Below, piece by piece: positions 1 through 8,976 of a stretch of DNA of 64,000 bases; the first letter of the stretch is position 1; every line of letters begins with the position of its first letter. Under the pieces are notes generated by a model. The model searched no databases and was not told the DNA's origin. It saw only the letters and a list, made by a program, of their open reading frames with translations. The stretch comes from CAJBVG01 sp943372995 (GTDB taxonomy: Bacteria > Bacteroidota > Bacteroidia > Sphingobacteriales > Sphingobacteriaceae), in contig CALSAQ010000006.1 in assembly GCA_943372995.1 (NCBI GenBank), positions 62,001 to 126,000 on the forward strand. Reading direction: 5' to 3'. Position numbers and translations under genes: made by a program.

Positions 1-158
1 GCATTAGGTTGATCTGGATTGTATGCAATCGGATGATACATATTCGGAGCATACTCGTATCCTGGATCTTGTTTGCTATGGTAGCACGACGATAGTGAAC
101 CTACTACAAGAGCAGCCACTACAGCGAATGAAACTATCCTGATATTATTCTTCATCAT
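1..158 (-). CDS. actE: ActE, alternative complex III lipoprotein cytochrome c subunit (partial, 3' end outside window)
   Basis: Only the first ~52 codons are present. They show a lipoprotein signal peptide with a lipobox ending LSSC, followed by a Tyr/Pro-rich segment (YAPNMYHPIAYNP) typical of the start of ActE. ActE is a membrane-anchored monoheme cytochrome c of alternative complex III; its CxxCH motif would lie beyond the window edge. Two adjacent ATGs (158 and 155) are possible starts. The gene overlaps the end of actD by 14 bp, so translation is probably coupled. The assignment rests on the lipobox, the motif and its position directly after actD. Confidence 0.8.
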   Translation of the reverse strand, partial: MMKNNIRIVSFAVVAALVVGSLSSCYHSKQDPGYEYAPNMYHPIAYNPDQPN

Positions 159-684
159 AGCTTATGTATTTTCTTTCGTTATGTTTTATTTCTACAGCAC
201 CTGCTTCTTTTAATACGGCATCTACTGCATTGATATCATTTTGTTTTGCATCGATGGCAATTACAAATCTGTCATCTGTTGCTCTTAAGTCCATTACTCT
301 TGGTGCTCTACCTGGGAAAAGATGATTTGCGTAGAAAAACGTAAACACCATACCATAAGCACAGAATAATACTGTTAACTCAAACATTACTGGAATAAAA
401 TCTGGAAATGCAAAAGCTGGCTTACCCCCAATATTCATTGGCCAATCGTGTACTAGCATATAATACACCATGCTGAATGCAGTAATAGTACCCGTAATAC
501 CGAACAAGAACGCAGCGATAGGTAAACGTGAACGTTTAATTCCTAATTTGTTTTCTATTCCGTGAATCGGGAATGGCGTGAACACATCATAAATTTTGAT
601 GTTGCTCTTTTGCAATTTATCGATACCGTTCATTAAAACTTCCGGATCGTCAAAGTGTCCTAAAATATATTTAATGTTACTCAT
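145..684 (-). CDS. actD: ActD, alternative complex III membrane subunit
   Basis: The protein is about 179 aa, counted from the ATG at 684 (MSNIKYILGHFDD). A longer frame reaches 720, but 684 overlaps the actC stop by only 8 bp and restores the usual ActD N-terminus. It matches the DUF3341 family: a soluble N-terminal part (FDDPEVLMNGIDKL, then YDVFTPFPIHGI), two membrane helices near residues 55-80 and 95-120, and a cytoplasmic tail. ActD is a structural subunit of the quinol-oxidising alternative complex III. It sits between actC and actE with overlaps on both sides, so the genes are translationally coupled. Confidence 0.9.
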   Translation of the reverse strand: MSNIKYILGHFDDPEVLMNGIDKLQKSNIKIYDVFTPFPIHGIENKLGIKRSRLPIAAFLFGITGTITAFSMVYYMLVHDWPMNIGGKPAFAFPDFIPVMFELTVLFCAYGMVFTFFYANHLFPGRAPRVMDLRATDDRFVIAIDAKQNDINAVDAVLKEAGAVEIKHNERKYISYDEE

Positions 685-2146
685 CTTTCTTATCGTTCTT
701 GATGGTTGCTGTAGTTGCAATAACTATATTATTTTCAAATCCTGCAGGAACATGTGCATGTCCTTCTTTGATTAATTTGCGTTTTGATTGCTCACTAGAT
801 CCTTTCAATAATAACTTCACCTCTGCCATTGCAATCGCTGGTAATACGCGAAGGAATAACAAGAATAATGTGAAGAACAATCCTAATGATCCGATGAAGA
901 TGGCAACATCTACCCATGTTGGATAGAACATCGCCCAACTCGATGGTAAGTAATCTCTGTGCAATGAAGTTACAATGATTACGAAACGCTCGAACCACAT
1001 CCCGATGTTTACGAATATTGATAATATCCACGATGCAGTAATACTTGTTCTGATTTTTTTGAACCAGAAAAGTTGTGGTGAAATTACGTTACATGTAATC
1101 ATCGACCAGTAAGCCCACCAGTATGGACCAGTAGCACGGTTAATGAATGCATATTGTTCGTATTCAACACCTGAATACCAAGCGATGAAAAATTCTGTTC
1201 CGTATGCAACACCTACGATTGATCCTGTAAGGATGATGATTTTATTCATCGACTCAATGTGAGCCATCGTGATGTAATTTTCGAAGTTTAATACTTTTCT
1301 AGCAATCAATAATAAGGTTTGTACCATTGCGAATCCTGAGAAAATCGCGCCCGCCACGAAATATGGAGGGAAGATGGTTGTATGCCAACCTGGTATGATT
1401 GATGTCGCGAAGTCGAATGATACGATAGTATGTACTGATAATACTAGTGGTGTAGAAACACCCGCTAAGATTAACGATACAGACTCGAAACGTTGCCATG
1501 TTTTTACCGAACCATTCCATCCGAAAGAAAGGATAGAATAAATTCTTCTACGTACACCGTTTGCTCTATCGCGAATAGTTGCAATATCAGGAAGTAATCC
1601 TGTATACCAGAATACTAATGATACTGAGAAATAAGTAGAGATCGCGAATACGTCCCATACCAATGGTGAGTTAAAGTTCACCCATAATGATCCGAACTGA
1701 TTCGGCAATGGTAATGGCCAATATGCAACCCATGGACGACCCATGTGTGCGATGATGAACGATGCCGCACAAATAACGGCAAAGATGGTCATTGCTTCTG
1801 CTGAACGGTTAATAGAGTTTCTCCAGTTCTGACGGAATAACAATAGAATTGCAGAGATCAAGGTACCAGCGTGACCAATACCTACCCACCATACGAAGTT
1901 GGTGATGTCCCATGCCCAACCTACTGTTTTGTTCAAACCCCAGGCTCCAATACCAGTCCAGAAGGTATACCCCACAGCGACTAGCCATAATACTAATCCT
2001 AATACTGCAACGGTAAAGCCCATCCACCAAGCTTTACTTGGCATTCTTTCTACTGGCGCACAAACATCCTCAGTAATTTTATTATAAGTAATGTCTGTTC
2101 CCGTAATTAACGGCTCTCTTATTATTGATTCGTGATGTGATGACAT
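677..2146 (-). CDS. actC: ActC, NrfD/PsrC-like quinol-binding membrane subunit of alternative complex III
   Basis: This 489-aa polytopic protein of the NrfD/PsrC family has about ten membrane helices, starting near residue 42 (WWMGFTVAVLGLVLW) and ending near 440. Family members bind menaquinol or ubiquinol at the membrane surface and pass electrons to the iron-sulfur/heme subunits. The length fits bacterial ActC (about 450-490 aa). It lies 24 bp downstream of actB and overlaps actD. No Shine-Dalgarno-like sequence precedes the ATG, as is usual in Bacteroidota. Confidence 0.93.
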   Translation of the reverse strand: MSSHHESIIREPLITGTDITYNKITEDVCAPVERMPSKAWWMGFTVAVLGLVLWLVAVGYTFWTGIGAWGLNKTVGWAWDITNFVWWVGIGHAGTLISAILLLFRQNWRNSINRSAEAMTIFAVICAASFIIAHMGRPWVAYWPLPLPNQFGSLWVNFNSPLVWDVFAISTYFSVSLVFWYTGLLPDIATIRDRANGVRRRIYSILSFGWNGSVKTWQRFESVSLILAGVSTPLVLSVHTIVSFDFATSIIPGWHTTIFPPYFVAGAIFSGFAMVQTLLLIARKVLNFENYITMAHIESMNKIIILTGSIVGVAYGTEFFIAWYSGVEYEQYAFINRATGPYWWAYWSMITCNVISPQLFWFKKIRTSITASWILSIFVNIGMWFERFVIIVTSLHRDYLPSSWAMFYPTWVDVAIFIGSLGLFFTLFLLFLRVLPAIAMAEVKLLLKGSSEQSKRKLIKEGHAHVPAGFENNIVIATTATIKNDKKDE

Positions 2147-2170
2147 ACGATTTGGTTTTATTCTTATTTA

Positions 2171-5100
2171 TTAAGCTTCAATTGTATTTCTAACTTTAGT
2201 CATGTATCCAACACCTGGTTGAACGTTAATCTCTTCTAACAAGAAGTAGGTTCTGTCGCTCTTAATCAATTTCGCTACTTCTGATTCTGGATCATTAACA
2301 TCTCCAAATACGATAGCATTTGCAGGACAACCTTGTTGACAAGCCGACTGAACATCTCCGTCTTTCAATGCACGTTTTTCTATTTTCGCACTTAATTTTC
2401 CTGCTTGAATTCTTTGTGCACAGAAAGAGCATTTTTCCATAACCCCACGTGAACGTGTAGTTACATCTGGATTCAATGCTAAGTATGCTGCTTCATCGTG
2501 TAAGAAGTTTACAAAACGATCATCGTTCCAGTAGTTGAACCAGTTGAAACGACGTACTTTGTACGGACAGTTGTTTGCACAATATCTTGTACCTACACAA
2601 CGGTTATATGCCATTTGGTTTAAGCCTTCCGATGAGTGCATTGTTGCTAATACCGGACAAACCGTTTCGCAAGGTGCATGATCGCAATGCTGACACATTA
2701 ATGGTTGGTGAACTACTTTTACATTTTCGTAGTTCTCTACATTTTTATATTCTTTTTCTTTAGTGATGTCTTTACCATCTGCAGATTCGTAAGTGTAGTA
2801 ACGATCGATACGTAACCAATGCATCTCTCTTCTTCTACGAACTTCGTCTCTACCAACAACTGGAACGTTGTTCTCTGCGCTACATGCAATAACACATGCA
2901 CCACAACCTGTACAAGCATTTAAGTCGACAGCCATTGCCCAGTGGTGACCATTGTATTTATAGTCGGGCCATAATTCTGGTTTAGCATGACCTTCGCCAT
3001 GAGCTGCTTCACCGTGACCTTCGTGTTTATCGTGTGAAGTATATTCTTTCAACGATTTCTCACGGATAATATCACGACCTTCAAACGTATGGTGTGTTTG
3101 TGTTTGTGCTAATTCGTATGATTCGCTTGTAGGATTTACGGTAATGTTTGAGTTGTAATATTGGAATGTACCGTTGATTACAGATACTAATGGGAATGCA
3201 TTTACACCCACACCGTTTCCAGCTTTACCAACATTGGTACGACCAAATCCCATAGCAACACCTATAGTTCCCATCGCTTGACCTGGTTGCATTAATACTG
3301 GTAATACAACTTTTGTACTTCCAACTACTAATTCAACTTTTGTATTTGCTTGGATACCCAACTCTTCTGCGTATTTAGGATTAATAGCAGCATAGTTATC
3401 CCAAGTTACTTTAGATACTGGATCTGGTAATTCTAATAACCAAGGGTTGTTAGCATGAGCACCATCTCTTAAACCTGTGCTCTCGTAAATAAATAATTCT
3501 GTTTTACCTGCATTTTTAGAAGCTGCTTTAATTGTTTCAGCTACTACAGATAAATTATTATTAAATCCATACGCTTGAGGAGTAACCATTCCTGTTGTTA
3601 CTACACCTTTTTGCAATGCAGCTTCCCAGAATGCGCTGAATCCAGCGAAACCAGATGCTGATGGATAAATATTTTTCTCGCAATAATTTCTTACATAAGT
3701 AAAGTAATCAGCATTTGCATCAGCCCAAGTTAATAATGAGCTTTGTGCTGCACGTGCATTGTATACAGGAGATATAGCAGGTTGTACTACTGAGTACAAA
3801 CCACGTTTCGCCGATATATCATCCCACGACTCTAAGTAATGAGTAGTTGGAGCAATTACCTGACAAAGACTTGCTGTTTCGTCGGCACGATCTGCAAACG
3901 AGATTTTTAATTTTACATTTTTTAATGCTTCAGTGAACTCTGCAGATTTTGCATAGTTGTATACTGGGTTAGCACCGTAGAATATGATGGCGTCAACTTT
4001 ACCTGCTTTCATTTCAGCAACTAAGTCAATCATCTCTGCATCGTTACCTTGTTTTTGGTTCGACGCATTATCTAAATCGATAGTTGTTCCGTAATTTCCA
4101 AGTAAAGAGTTAATCGCGTTAATAGCTACTTGAACTGAAACATCATTTGAACCACATACTACTAAAGATTTTCCTTTAGCATTCCATAATTCATTTGCTG
4201 TTTCGTTAATGATTTTTTCGAAAGGTACAGATACTCCTGAAACTGTTGCTGCACCAGCTTTTGTAGCAATAGCATTGTATAATGCTAATACTGCTAAGCC
4301 TTGTTGTGAAGGTTTGTGAGTATAACGAGCATCAGCATTTGTACCAGTTGTACTTAATATAGTTTCGAACTGAATGTGACGCGACATTTTTTTCGCTTCT
4401 AAGCTCTTGTGATTTCTGTTTGATACATACTGTTTAGTAAACTCAACTGGAGAAATCCATGAACCTAAGAAATCAGCACCAAAACTTACAATTACTTCTG
4501 CTTTATCGAATTGATACGAAGGAACTACTGCTTTACCGAAGCTGTTGTTGTTCGCATTAATAATACCTGAGTATGATGAAGCATCAAAAGTGATGTGTTT
4601 TGTTGAAGGATATTTAGCTGCAAAATCAGCAATTACTGATTTTGTCGAAGGGCTCATAATAGTATTCGATACGATACGAATATTTGCCGATTTAGCTAAT
4701 TCTGCTTTCACAAATTTATCTACGTTTTCCCATGTAGAATCCGCACCATTCATCATCGGATTTTTAATACGCGATGAATCGTATAAATCTAACACAGAAG
4801 CTTGAGCAACTGCATCGGTACCACCCATAGAAATAGGATCGTTAGGGTTACCTTCAATTTTAATTGGGCGACCTTCACGAGTTTTTACCAATACCCCTAA
4901 GCCATTATAGTTTGAAGTATAATAATTAGGAATACCTGGAGTGATTTCTTCTGGCTTAATTAAATAAGGAATTGCTTTTTTAACAGGCGCTTCGTTACAA
5001 GCAGCTAAAGCTACTGCACCCATTCCAAATCCTAATGCCTTTAAGAAATCTCTACGAGGTGTAGGGTTATTTACTTTCGACTCGGATAATAATTCTTCAA

Positions 5101-5203
5101 TTGGAAGTTCTTCGGCAAACTCGTTGTTTTTATGCTTAACGAATTCAGGAGTTTGATGTAACTCTTCTAAGCCTTTCCAATATTTTTTTGTGTTATTTTC
5201 CAT
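2171..5203 (-). CDS. actB: ActB, alternative complex III iron-sulfur subunit (fused MopB-like and ferredoxin domains)
   Basis: At 1010 aa this is the large periplasmic subunit. A Tat-type signal (RRDFLK at residues 50-55) precedes a hydrophobic stretch and a lipobox-like LAAC (Cys69). Residues ~80-690 resemble the molybdopterin oxidoreductase fold, which in ActB is known to have lost the cofactor. Residues ~760-1000 form a four-cluster ferredoxin domain with CTGCGACVIAC, CQHCDHAPCETVCP, CVGTRYCANNCP and CSFC...CQQGCP motifs, consistent with three 4Fe-4S clusters and one 3Fe-4S. It transfers electrons from ActC-bound quinol to the ActA/ActE hemes. It is second in the operon, 36 bp after actA. 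Confidence 0.95.
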   Translation of the reverse strand: MENNTKKYWKGLEELHQTPEFVKHKNNEFAEELPIEELLSESKVNNPTPRRDFLKALGFGMGAVALAACNEAPVKKAIPYLIKPEEITPGIPNYYTSNYNGLGVLVKTREGRPIKIEGNPNDPISMGGTDAVAQASVLDLYDSSRIKNPMMNGADSTWENVDKFVKAELAKSANIRIVSNTIMSPSTKSVIADFAAKYPSTKHITFDASSYSGIINANNNSFGKAVVPSYQFDKAEVIVSFGADFLGSWISPVEFTKQYVSNRNHKSLEAKKMSRHIQFETILSTTGTNADARYTHKPSQQGLAVLALYNAIATKAGAATVSGVSVPFEKIINETANELWNAKGKSLVVCGSNDVSVQVAINAINSLLGNYGTTIDLDNASNQKQGNDAEMIDLVAEMKAGKVDAIIFYGANPVYNYAKSAEFTEALKNVKLKISFADRADETASLCQVIAPTTHYLESWDDISAKRGLYSVVQPAISPVYNARAAQSSLLTWADANADYFTYVRNYCEKNIYPSASGFAGFSAFWEAALQKGVVTTGMVTPQAYGFNNNLSVVAETIKAASKNAGKTELFIYESTGLRDGAHANNPWLLELPDPVSKVTWDNYAAINPKYAEELGIQANTKVELVVGSTKVVLPVLMQPGQAMGTIGVAMGFGRTNVGKAGNGVGVNAFPLVSVINGTFQYYNSNITVNPTSESYELAQTQTHHTFEGRDIIREKSLKEYTSHDKHEGHGEAAHGEGHAKPELWPDYKYNGHHWAMAVDLNACTGCGACVIACSAENNVPVVGRDEVRRRREMHWLRIDRYYTYESADGKDITKEKEYKNVENYENVKVVHQPLMCQHCDHAPCETVCPVLATMHSSEGLNQMAYNRCVGTRYCANNCPYKVRRFNWFNYWNDDRFVNFLHDEAAYLALNPDVTTRSRGVMEKCSFCAQRIQAGKLSAKIEKRALKDGDVQSACQQGCPANAIVFGDVNDPESEVAKLIKSDRTYFLLEEINVQPGVGYMTKVRNTIEA

Positions 5204-5239
5204 CTTATATATATGGTATCAAATAATTCTACAATACTA

Positions 5240-6517
5240 TTAATAGTGACATTTCACACACTCCAAACCGCCTAATGCAGCTGCAGTAACTTTTTTACCG
5301 TTCTTAATGTCTTCGTGAGCAGCTAATACTTTATCGTAATATGCATTGCCTTTCGAATTCACTTCAGTTTCTTTATGGCAATTGATACACCATCCCATTG
5401 TTAATGGAGAGTATTGATATACTTCTGGCATTTTCTCAATTGGACCATGACATTTCTGACATTCTACACCTGCAACCGTTGTATGTTGAGAGTGATTGAA
5501 ATAAGCAAAGTCTGGTAAGTTATGTATACGAACCCATTCCACTGGTTTAGGGTTGTTTCCGTAAGTACGAGTGTCGGGATTATAATCTAAAGCAGTATAG
5601 ATCTTTTTGATTTCCGGAGAAATTTCTCCATTGTATTTCTCAGTTGCTTGTACGTAGTTATGACAGTTCATACAAACATTTAGAGAAGGGATACTTGCGT
5701 TTTTAGATTTGAAAGCTCCAGAGTGGCAATACTGACAATTAATTTGGTTAATACCAGCATGTAACTCGTGAGAGAATTTTATTGGTTGAGCAGGTTGGTA
5801 ACCTGTGCTCACGTTGATGTTCCACATTTGATCCCATCCCCATGCGCTAAACACACCCATGAAAATAACTAAGAACCAGAATACTTTTTTCTTGTTCAAT
5901 AGCATCCACTTGAATGTAGAAACTTTTTCTTTAACTGCATTTACTACAGTTTCAATAATTTCACCGTTCTTAATTTTTATTAATTTCTCTAGTGAACCTG
6001 TAACTCTGTTTAAAACAACAATTACAATGATCAACACAATAATTAATAAAATTAATCCACCGATTGTAAACTGATTGATTGAAGAACCATCAGTTGCAGG
6101 AGCACCAGCAGCACCAGGAGCAGCTGCTGTTGGAGCAGGTGCTGAAGCCTCAGCTTTGATGTATGCTAATAAACCATCTAATTCTGCATCAGTAAAATTG
6201 TGGTTAGGCATTACTGTACCGTTGTACTCAGCAAATAATGCAGTAGAATACTTGTCGCCACTTTTGATTACAGCTTGAGAATTCAAAATGAATTTCTTCA
6301 ATAAACCTTTGTCTGCCCATCTGTCTTCTACACCTTTTAATGCAGGACCAATTACTTTACGACCTACTGCGTGGCATGAAGTACAATTCGCTTTGAAAAT
6401 ACTTTCACCCACCTTCGCATCTTGCGCATTCGCCGACGCGAAGCTCAAAACGAAACTCGTTAAAATAAATAGGACACGAATGGATAACTTTTTTGTAATG
6501 GAGAGATGAAAACCCAT
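5240..6517 (-). CDS. actA: ActA, multiheme cytochrome c subunit of alternative complex III (six CxxCH motifs)
   Basis: This 425-aa protein has a signal peptide ending ASANA. An N-terminal cytochrome c domain follows (CTSCH at residues 45-49, distal GPAL region), then an Ala/Pro-rich linker, a membrane helix near residues 150-172, a second helix near 210, and a C-terminal pentaheme domain with CQYCH, CMNCH, CQKCH, CINCH and CVKCH. Classical ActA is pentaheme, so the extra monoheme domain looks like a fusion, as known from other Bacteroidota. It is the first gene of the act operon and has its own promoter just upstream. Confidence 0.93.
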   Translation of the reverse strand: MGFHLSITKKLSIRVLFILTSFVLSFASANAQDAKVGESIFKANCTSCHAVGRKVIGPALKGVEDRWADKGLLKKFILNSQAVIKSGDKYSTALFAEYNGTVMPNHNFTDAELDGLLAYIKAEASAPAPTAAAPGAAGAPATDGSSINQFTIGGLILLIIVLIIVIVVLNRVTGSLEKLIKIKNGEIIETVVNAVKEKVSTFKWMLLNKKKVFWFLVIFMGVFSAWGWDQMWNINVSTGYQPAQPIKFSHELHAGINQINCQYCHSGAFKSKNASIPSLNVCMNCHNYVQATEKYNGEISPEIKKIYTALDYNPDTRTYGNNPKPVEWVRIHNLPDFAYFNHSQHTTVAGVECQKCHGPIEKMPEVYQYSPLTMGWCINCHKETEVNSKGNAYYDKVLAAHEDIKNGKKVTAAALGGLECVKCHY

Positions 6518-6609
6518 ATCTGTTGATAATTAATATCTTAAATTAATAATTCTAATTATTGTGCTCTAAAAGTGCTTCTTTCTTAGTAAAAAAAACACCT
6601 TTAGAGTGG

Positions 6610-6643
6610 CAAAAATAGAATATTATTTCATTCTAATGACAAA
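6610..6643 (-). promoter_or_regulatory. Bacteroidota-type promoter of the act operon
   Basis: Read on the minus strand, TTTG (6643-6640) is followed after 22 bp by TATTTTTG (6617-6610). This matches the TTG/TAnnTTTG consensus of Bacteroidota primary sigma factors within the accepted 17-23 bp spacing. It leaves a leader of about 85 nt before actA. The call is from pattern only. Confidence 0.6.
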
Positions 6644-6732
6644 TTTCTGACTTTTACGCTTATTTTGAACGAGTCTAAATAGCAGCTTTTTTTTAAGAAA
6701 TAAATAATAATTTATTAACAGAAAAAAATTGC

Positions 6733-7710
6733 TTACTGACCCAGTATCCAAGCAAAAATTAATGGTGCAACAATAGTTGCATCCGACTCTACAATAAACT
6801 TAGGTGTATTGATGTCTAATTTACCCCAAGTTATTTTTTCGTTAGGCACTGCACCAGAGTAACTTCCGTACGATGTAGTAGAATCTGATATTTGGCAGAA
6901 GTAGCTCCAGAAAGGAACATCGTGCCACTCTAAATCTTGATACATCATAGGGACCACACAAATAGGGAAATCACCAGCAATACCTCCACCAATTTGGAAG
7001 AATCCTACTCCTTTTCCGCTCGAATTTGCTCTGTACCACTCACTTAACCAAATCATATACTCAATACCCGATTTCATAGTGCTAGGTTTCAATTCCCCTT
7101 TAATGCAATACGAGGCAAAGATGTTACCCATGGTAGAATCTTCCCAGCCTGGAACAATAATTGGAATATTACGCTCAGCCGCAGCAATCATCCAAGAGTT
7201 TTTAGGATCAATCTCGTAGTATTGTTCCATTTCTCCCGACAATAGCATTTTATACATGTACTCGTGCGGGAAATAGCGTTCGCCAGCTTCCTCTGCATTT
7301 TTCCATTGTTTATAGATGTGTTTTTGAATTCTTCTAAAAGCCTCTTCTTCAGGAATACAGGTATCTGTAACACGGTTAAAGCCGTTCTCCAATAAATCCC
7401 ATTCTTCCTGAGGACTTAGATCTCTATAATTAGGTACTCTTTTATAATGAGAGTGCGCAACCAAGTTCATGATATCTTCTTCGAGGTTTGCACCCGTACA
7501 AGAAATGATATCTACTTTCCCTTGGCGGATCATTTCAGCAAAGCTGATTCCTAATTCAGCGGTACTCATCGCACCTGCTAATGTTACCATCATTTTACCA
7601 CCTTCTAAGAGATGAGTTTCGTAACCTTTAGCAGCATCCACTAATGCTGCAGCATTAAAATGCAAGTAATTTTTCTCAATGAACTGAGAGATAGGACCTT
7701 TTGTTGACAT
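6733..7710 (-). CDS. deoxyhypusine synthase family protein (probable polyamine aminobutyl-transferring enzyme)
   Basis: The 325-aa protein matches the DHS family (PF01916) along its length: LAGAMSTAELG and SCTGANLEEDIMNLVAH in the NAD-binding part, GGGIAGDF in the middle, and NEKITWGKLD near residue 300. The last contains the Trp-Gly-Lys with the lysine that forms the enzyme-imine intermediate in eukaryotic DHS. Bacteria have no eIF5A, so the substrate is probably a free polyamine, as in bacterial homospermidine-synthase-like members, or is unknown. The gene stands alone downstream of a repeat-rich spacer and has a TACTTTTG element 18-25 bp before its ATG. Confidence 0.85.
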   Translation of the reverse strand: MSTKGPISQFIEKNYLHFNAAALVDAAKGYETHLLEGGKMMVTLAGAMSTAELGISFAEMIRQGKVDIISCTGANLEEDIMNLVAHSHYKRVPNYRDLSPQEEWDLLENGFNRVTDTCIPEEEAFRRIQKHIYKQWKNAEEAGERYFPHEYMYKMLLSGEMEQYYEIDPKNSWMIAAAERNIPIIVPGWEDSTMGNIFASYCIKGELKPSTMKSGIEYMIWLSEWYRANSSGKGVGFFQIGGGIAGDFPICVVPMMYQDLEWHDVPFWSYFCQISDSTTSYGSYSGAVPNEKITWGKLDINTPKFIVESDATIVAPLIFAWILGQ

Positions 7711-7727
7711 AGCTTTTTGTTAAAGCG

Positions 7728-7735
7728 CAAAAGTA
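7728..7735 (-). promoter_or_regulatory. -7 element for the deoxyhypusine-synthase-like gene
   Basis: The minus strand reads TACTTTTG, a perfect TAnnTTTG. It would place transcription start about 10-12 nt before the ATG at 7710. I see no clear -33 TTG at the expected distance. Confidence 0.45.
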
Positions 7736-7747
7736 GTGAAGAATTAT

Positions 7748-7805
7748 GAATTGTGAGTTGTGAAATTTGAATTATAAATTGTTAGTTGTGAATTGTGAGT
7801 TGTGA
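7748..7805 (+). repeat. 16-bp direct repeat in AT-rich spacer
   Basis: GAATTGTGAGTTGTGA occurs exactly at 7748-7763 and 7790-7805. Degenerate relatives lie between and before the copies (AATTATGAATTGTGA, AATTGTTAGTTGTGA). The array fills the spacer between the divergent DHS-like and SRA-HNH genes. It has no spacers or length regularity of a CRISPR. It may be slipped-strand microsatellite decay or a binding-site cluster. Confidence 0.6.
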
Positions 7806-7929
7806 GTTTAGGGGTCAGGTTACACTAGGTATGGTGCTGGGATGGGTGTACATCAATGTACTTTAATTACTATGCAATTACTTTGTAGAATATTTAATTC
7901 TAGTTAATTTGTGAGAATATTGTATTAGT

Positions 7930-8793
7930 ATGGCAAATTATATTTTCGGAGAAATTAAGGGTGTAAATGAAGGGGATATATTTAGAGATAGACAAGAGTT
8001 ACGTGATAAAGGAGTGCAACTTCAAACCGTTTGGGGAATTGATGGCAATAAGACAGAAGGCTGTCCTTCAATAGTGTTAAATGGTGGTTATATTGATGAC
8101 TTAGATTTAGGAAATGAAATAATATATACAGGGCATGGTGGTAACAAGGACGGAAAACAAATCGCTGATCAATCATGGGAAGACCGGGGCAATAAGGCTC
8201 TTTTAATAAGTGAACTTCATGGAAAACCAGTTAGGGTGACTAGAGGACATGCACATAAATCCATATACAGTCCATCAAAGGGTTACATTTATGGTGGATT
8301 ATATATTGTTACTAATCATTTTGAAGATATCGGCAAACATGGTTTTAAAATTTGCAGATATAGATTAGAAAAAATAACAAATAATTATCTTGAAACTCCT
8401 TCTTTAAAAAACTTATCTAATGGCAACGAAAATATAATAAGAACGGGAGTAACTACCTTAAGAATCGTTAGAGACACCAAACTATCACGAGAAATAAAAG
8501 AACTTTATGATTATAAATGTCAAGTTTGCAACATTGTTATAGAAGTTAATGGTGTTAGATATGCAGAAGCTGCACACATAAAACCTCTTGGTAAACCACA
8601 TAATGGGTATGACACACCAGATAATTTACTTTGTTTATGCCCAAACCATCATGTGATGTTTGATAAGGGAATATTTGGAATTAGACCCGATTACTCGCTA
8701 ATTGGTATTAATGGTAAATTAAATTTGATTCATGACCACAAACCACATCCTGATAATCTAATATACCATTCAACTCATATCATGATTAATTAA
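7930..8793 (+). CDS. SRA (YDG) domain - HNH endonuclease, probable modification-dependent restriction enzyme
   Basis: In this 287-aa protein, residues ~4-147 form an SRA/YDG domain (FGEIKGVNEGDIFRDR start, IIYTGHGG, then VRVTRGHAHKSIYSPSKGYIYGGLY), the module that flips and reads 5-methyl- or hydroxymethyl-cytosine. Residues ~190-250 form an HNH nuclease domain with Cys197/Cys200, AAHIKPLG (His216), CLCPNHH (237-241) and a FDKG ending. SRA-HNH proteins form a known class of type IV enzymes that cut modified DNA, often phage DNA. No methylase is adjacent, which fits a stand-alone type IV system. A Fic gene follows 183 bp downstream on the same strand. Confidence 0.88.
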   Translation: MANYIFGEIKGVNEGDIFRDRQELRDKGVQLQTVWGIDGNKTEGCPSIVLNGGYIDDLDLGNEIIYTGHGGNKDGKQIADQSWEDRGNKALLISELHGKPVRVTRGHAHKSIYSPSKGYIYGGLYIVTNHFEDIGKHGFKICRYRLEKITNNYLETPSLKNLSNGNENIIRTGVTTLRIVRDTKLSREIKELYDYKCQVCNIVIEVNGVRYAEAAHIKPLGKPHNGYDTPDNLLCLCPNHHVMFDKGIFGIRPDYSLIGINGKLNLIHDHKPHPDNLIYHSTHIMIN

Positions 8794-8860
8794 AACATTC
8801 CACGATAGTAATCCCACTATCCTTAGTACTTTATAGAAAGTTTATTTACAACATTCATTA

Positions 8861-8971
8861 TCGGAAATAATATCGGAATTTAATCATATTAATTATAAAT
8901 TATATTATATAATTACTTAATTATCAATATATTTAATTATATTTGTATTTCGGAATTAATATCGGAATTTA
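8861..8971 (+). promoter_or_regulatory. duplicated 22-bp motif flanking the fic promoter (candidate operators)
   Basis: Two copies of TCGGAA-N6-TCGGAATTTA lie at 8861-8882 and 8950-8971, with 21 of 22 bases identical. Each holds two TCGGAA half-sites 12 bp apart. The second copy lies just downstream of a -7 element at 8938-8945 and ends 5 bp before the fic ATG. The arrangement is what a repressor acting at two sites would need. The Fic protein ends in a winged-helix-like domain and could be the regulator; this is inference. Confidence 0.5.
8938..8945 (+). promoter_or_regulatory. -7 element of the fic gene
   Basis: TATATTTG is a perfect TAnnTTTG. It is 31 bp upstream of the fic ATG, and the predicted start of transcription falls at the beginning of the downstream TCGGAA repeat. 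No convincing -33 TTG is seen in the very AT-rich upstream DNA. Confidence 0.45.
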
Positions 8972-8976
8972 TTAGA

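Noticed and set aside
2171..5203. Molybdopterin-containing reductase
   Set aside because: The layout with actA, actC, actD and actE makes it ActB, whose MopB-like domain is known to carry no molybdenum cofactor.
7741..7810. CRISPR-like array
   Set aside because: Repeats are short, overlapping and degenerate, with no unique spacers and no cas genes.
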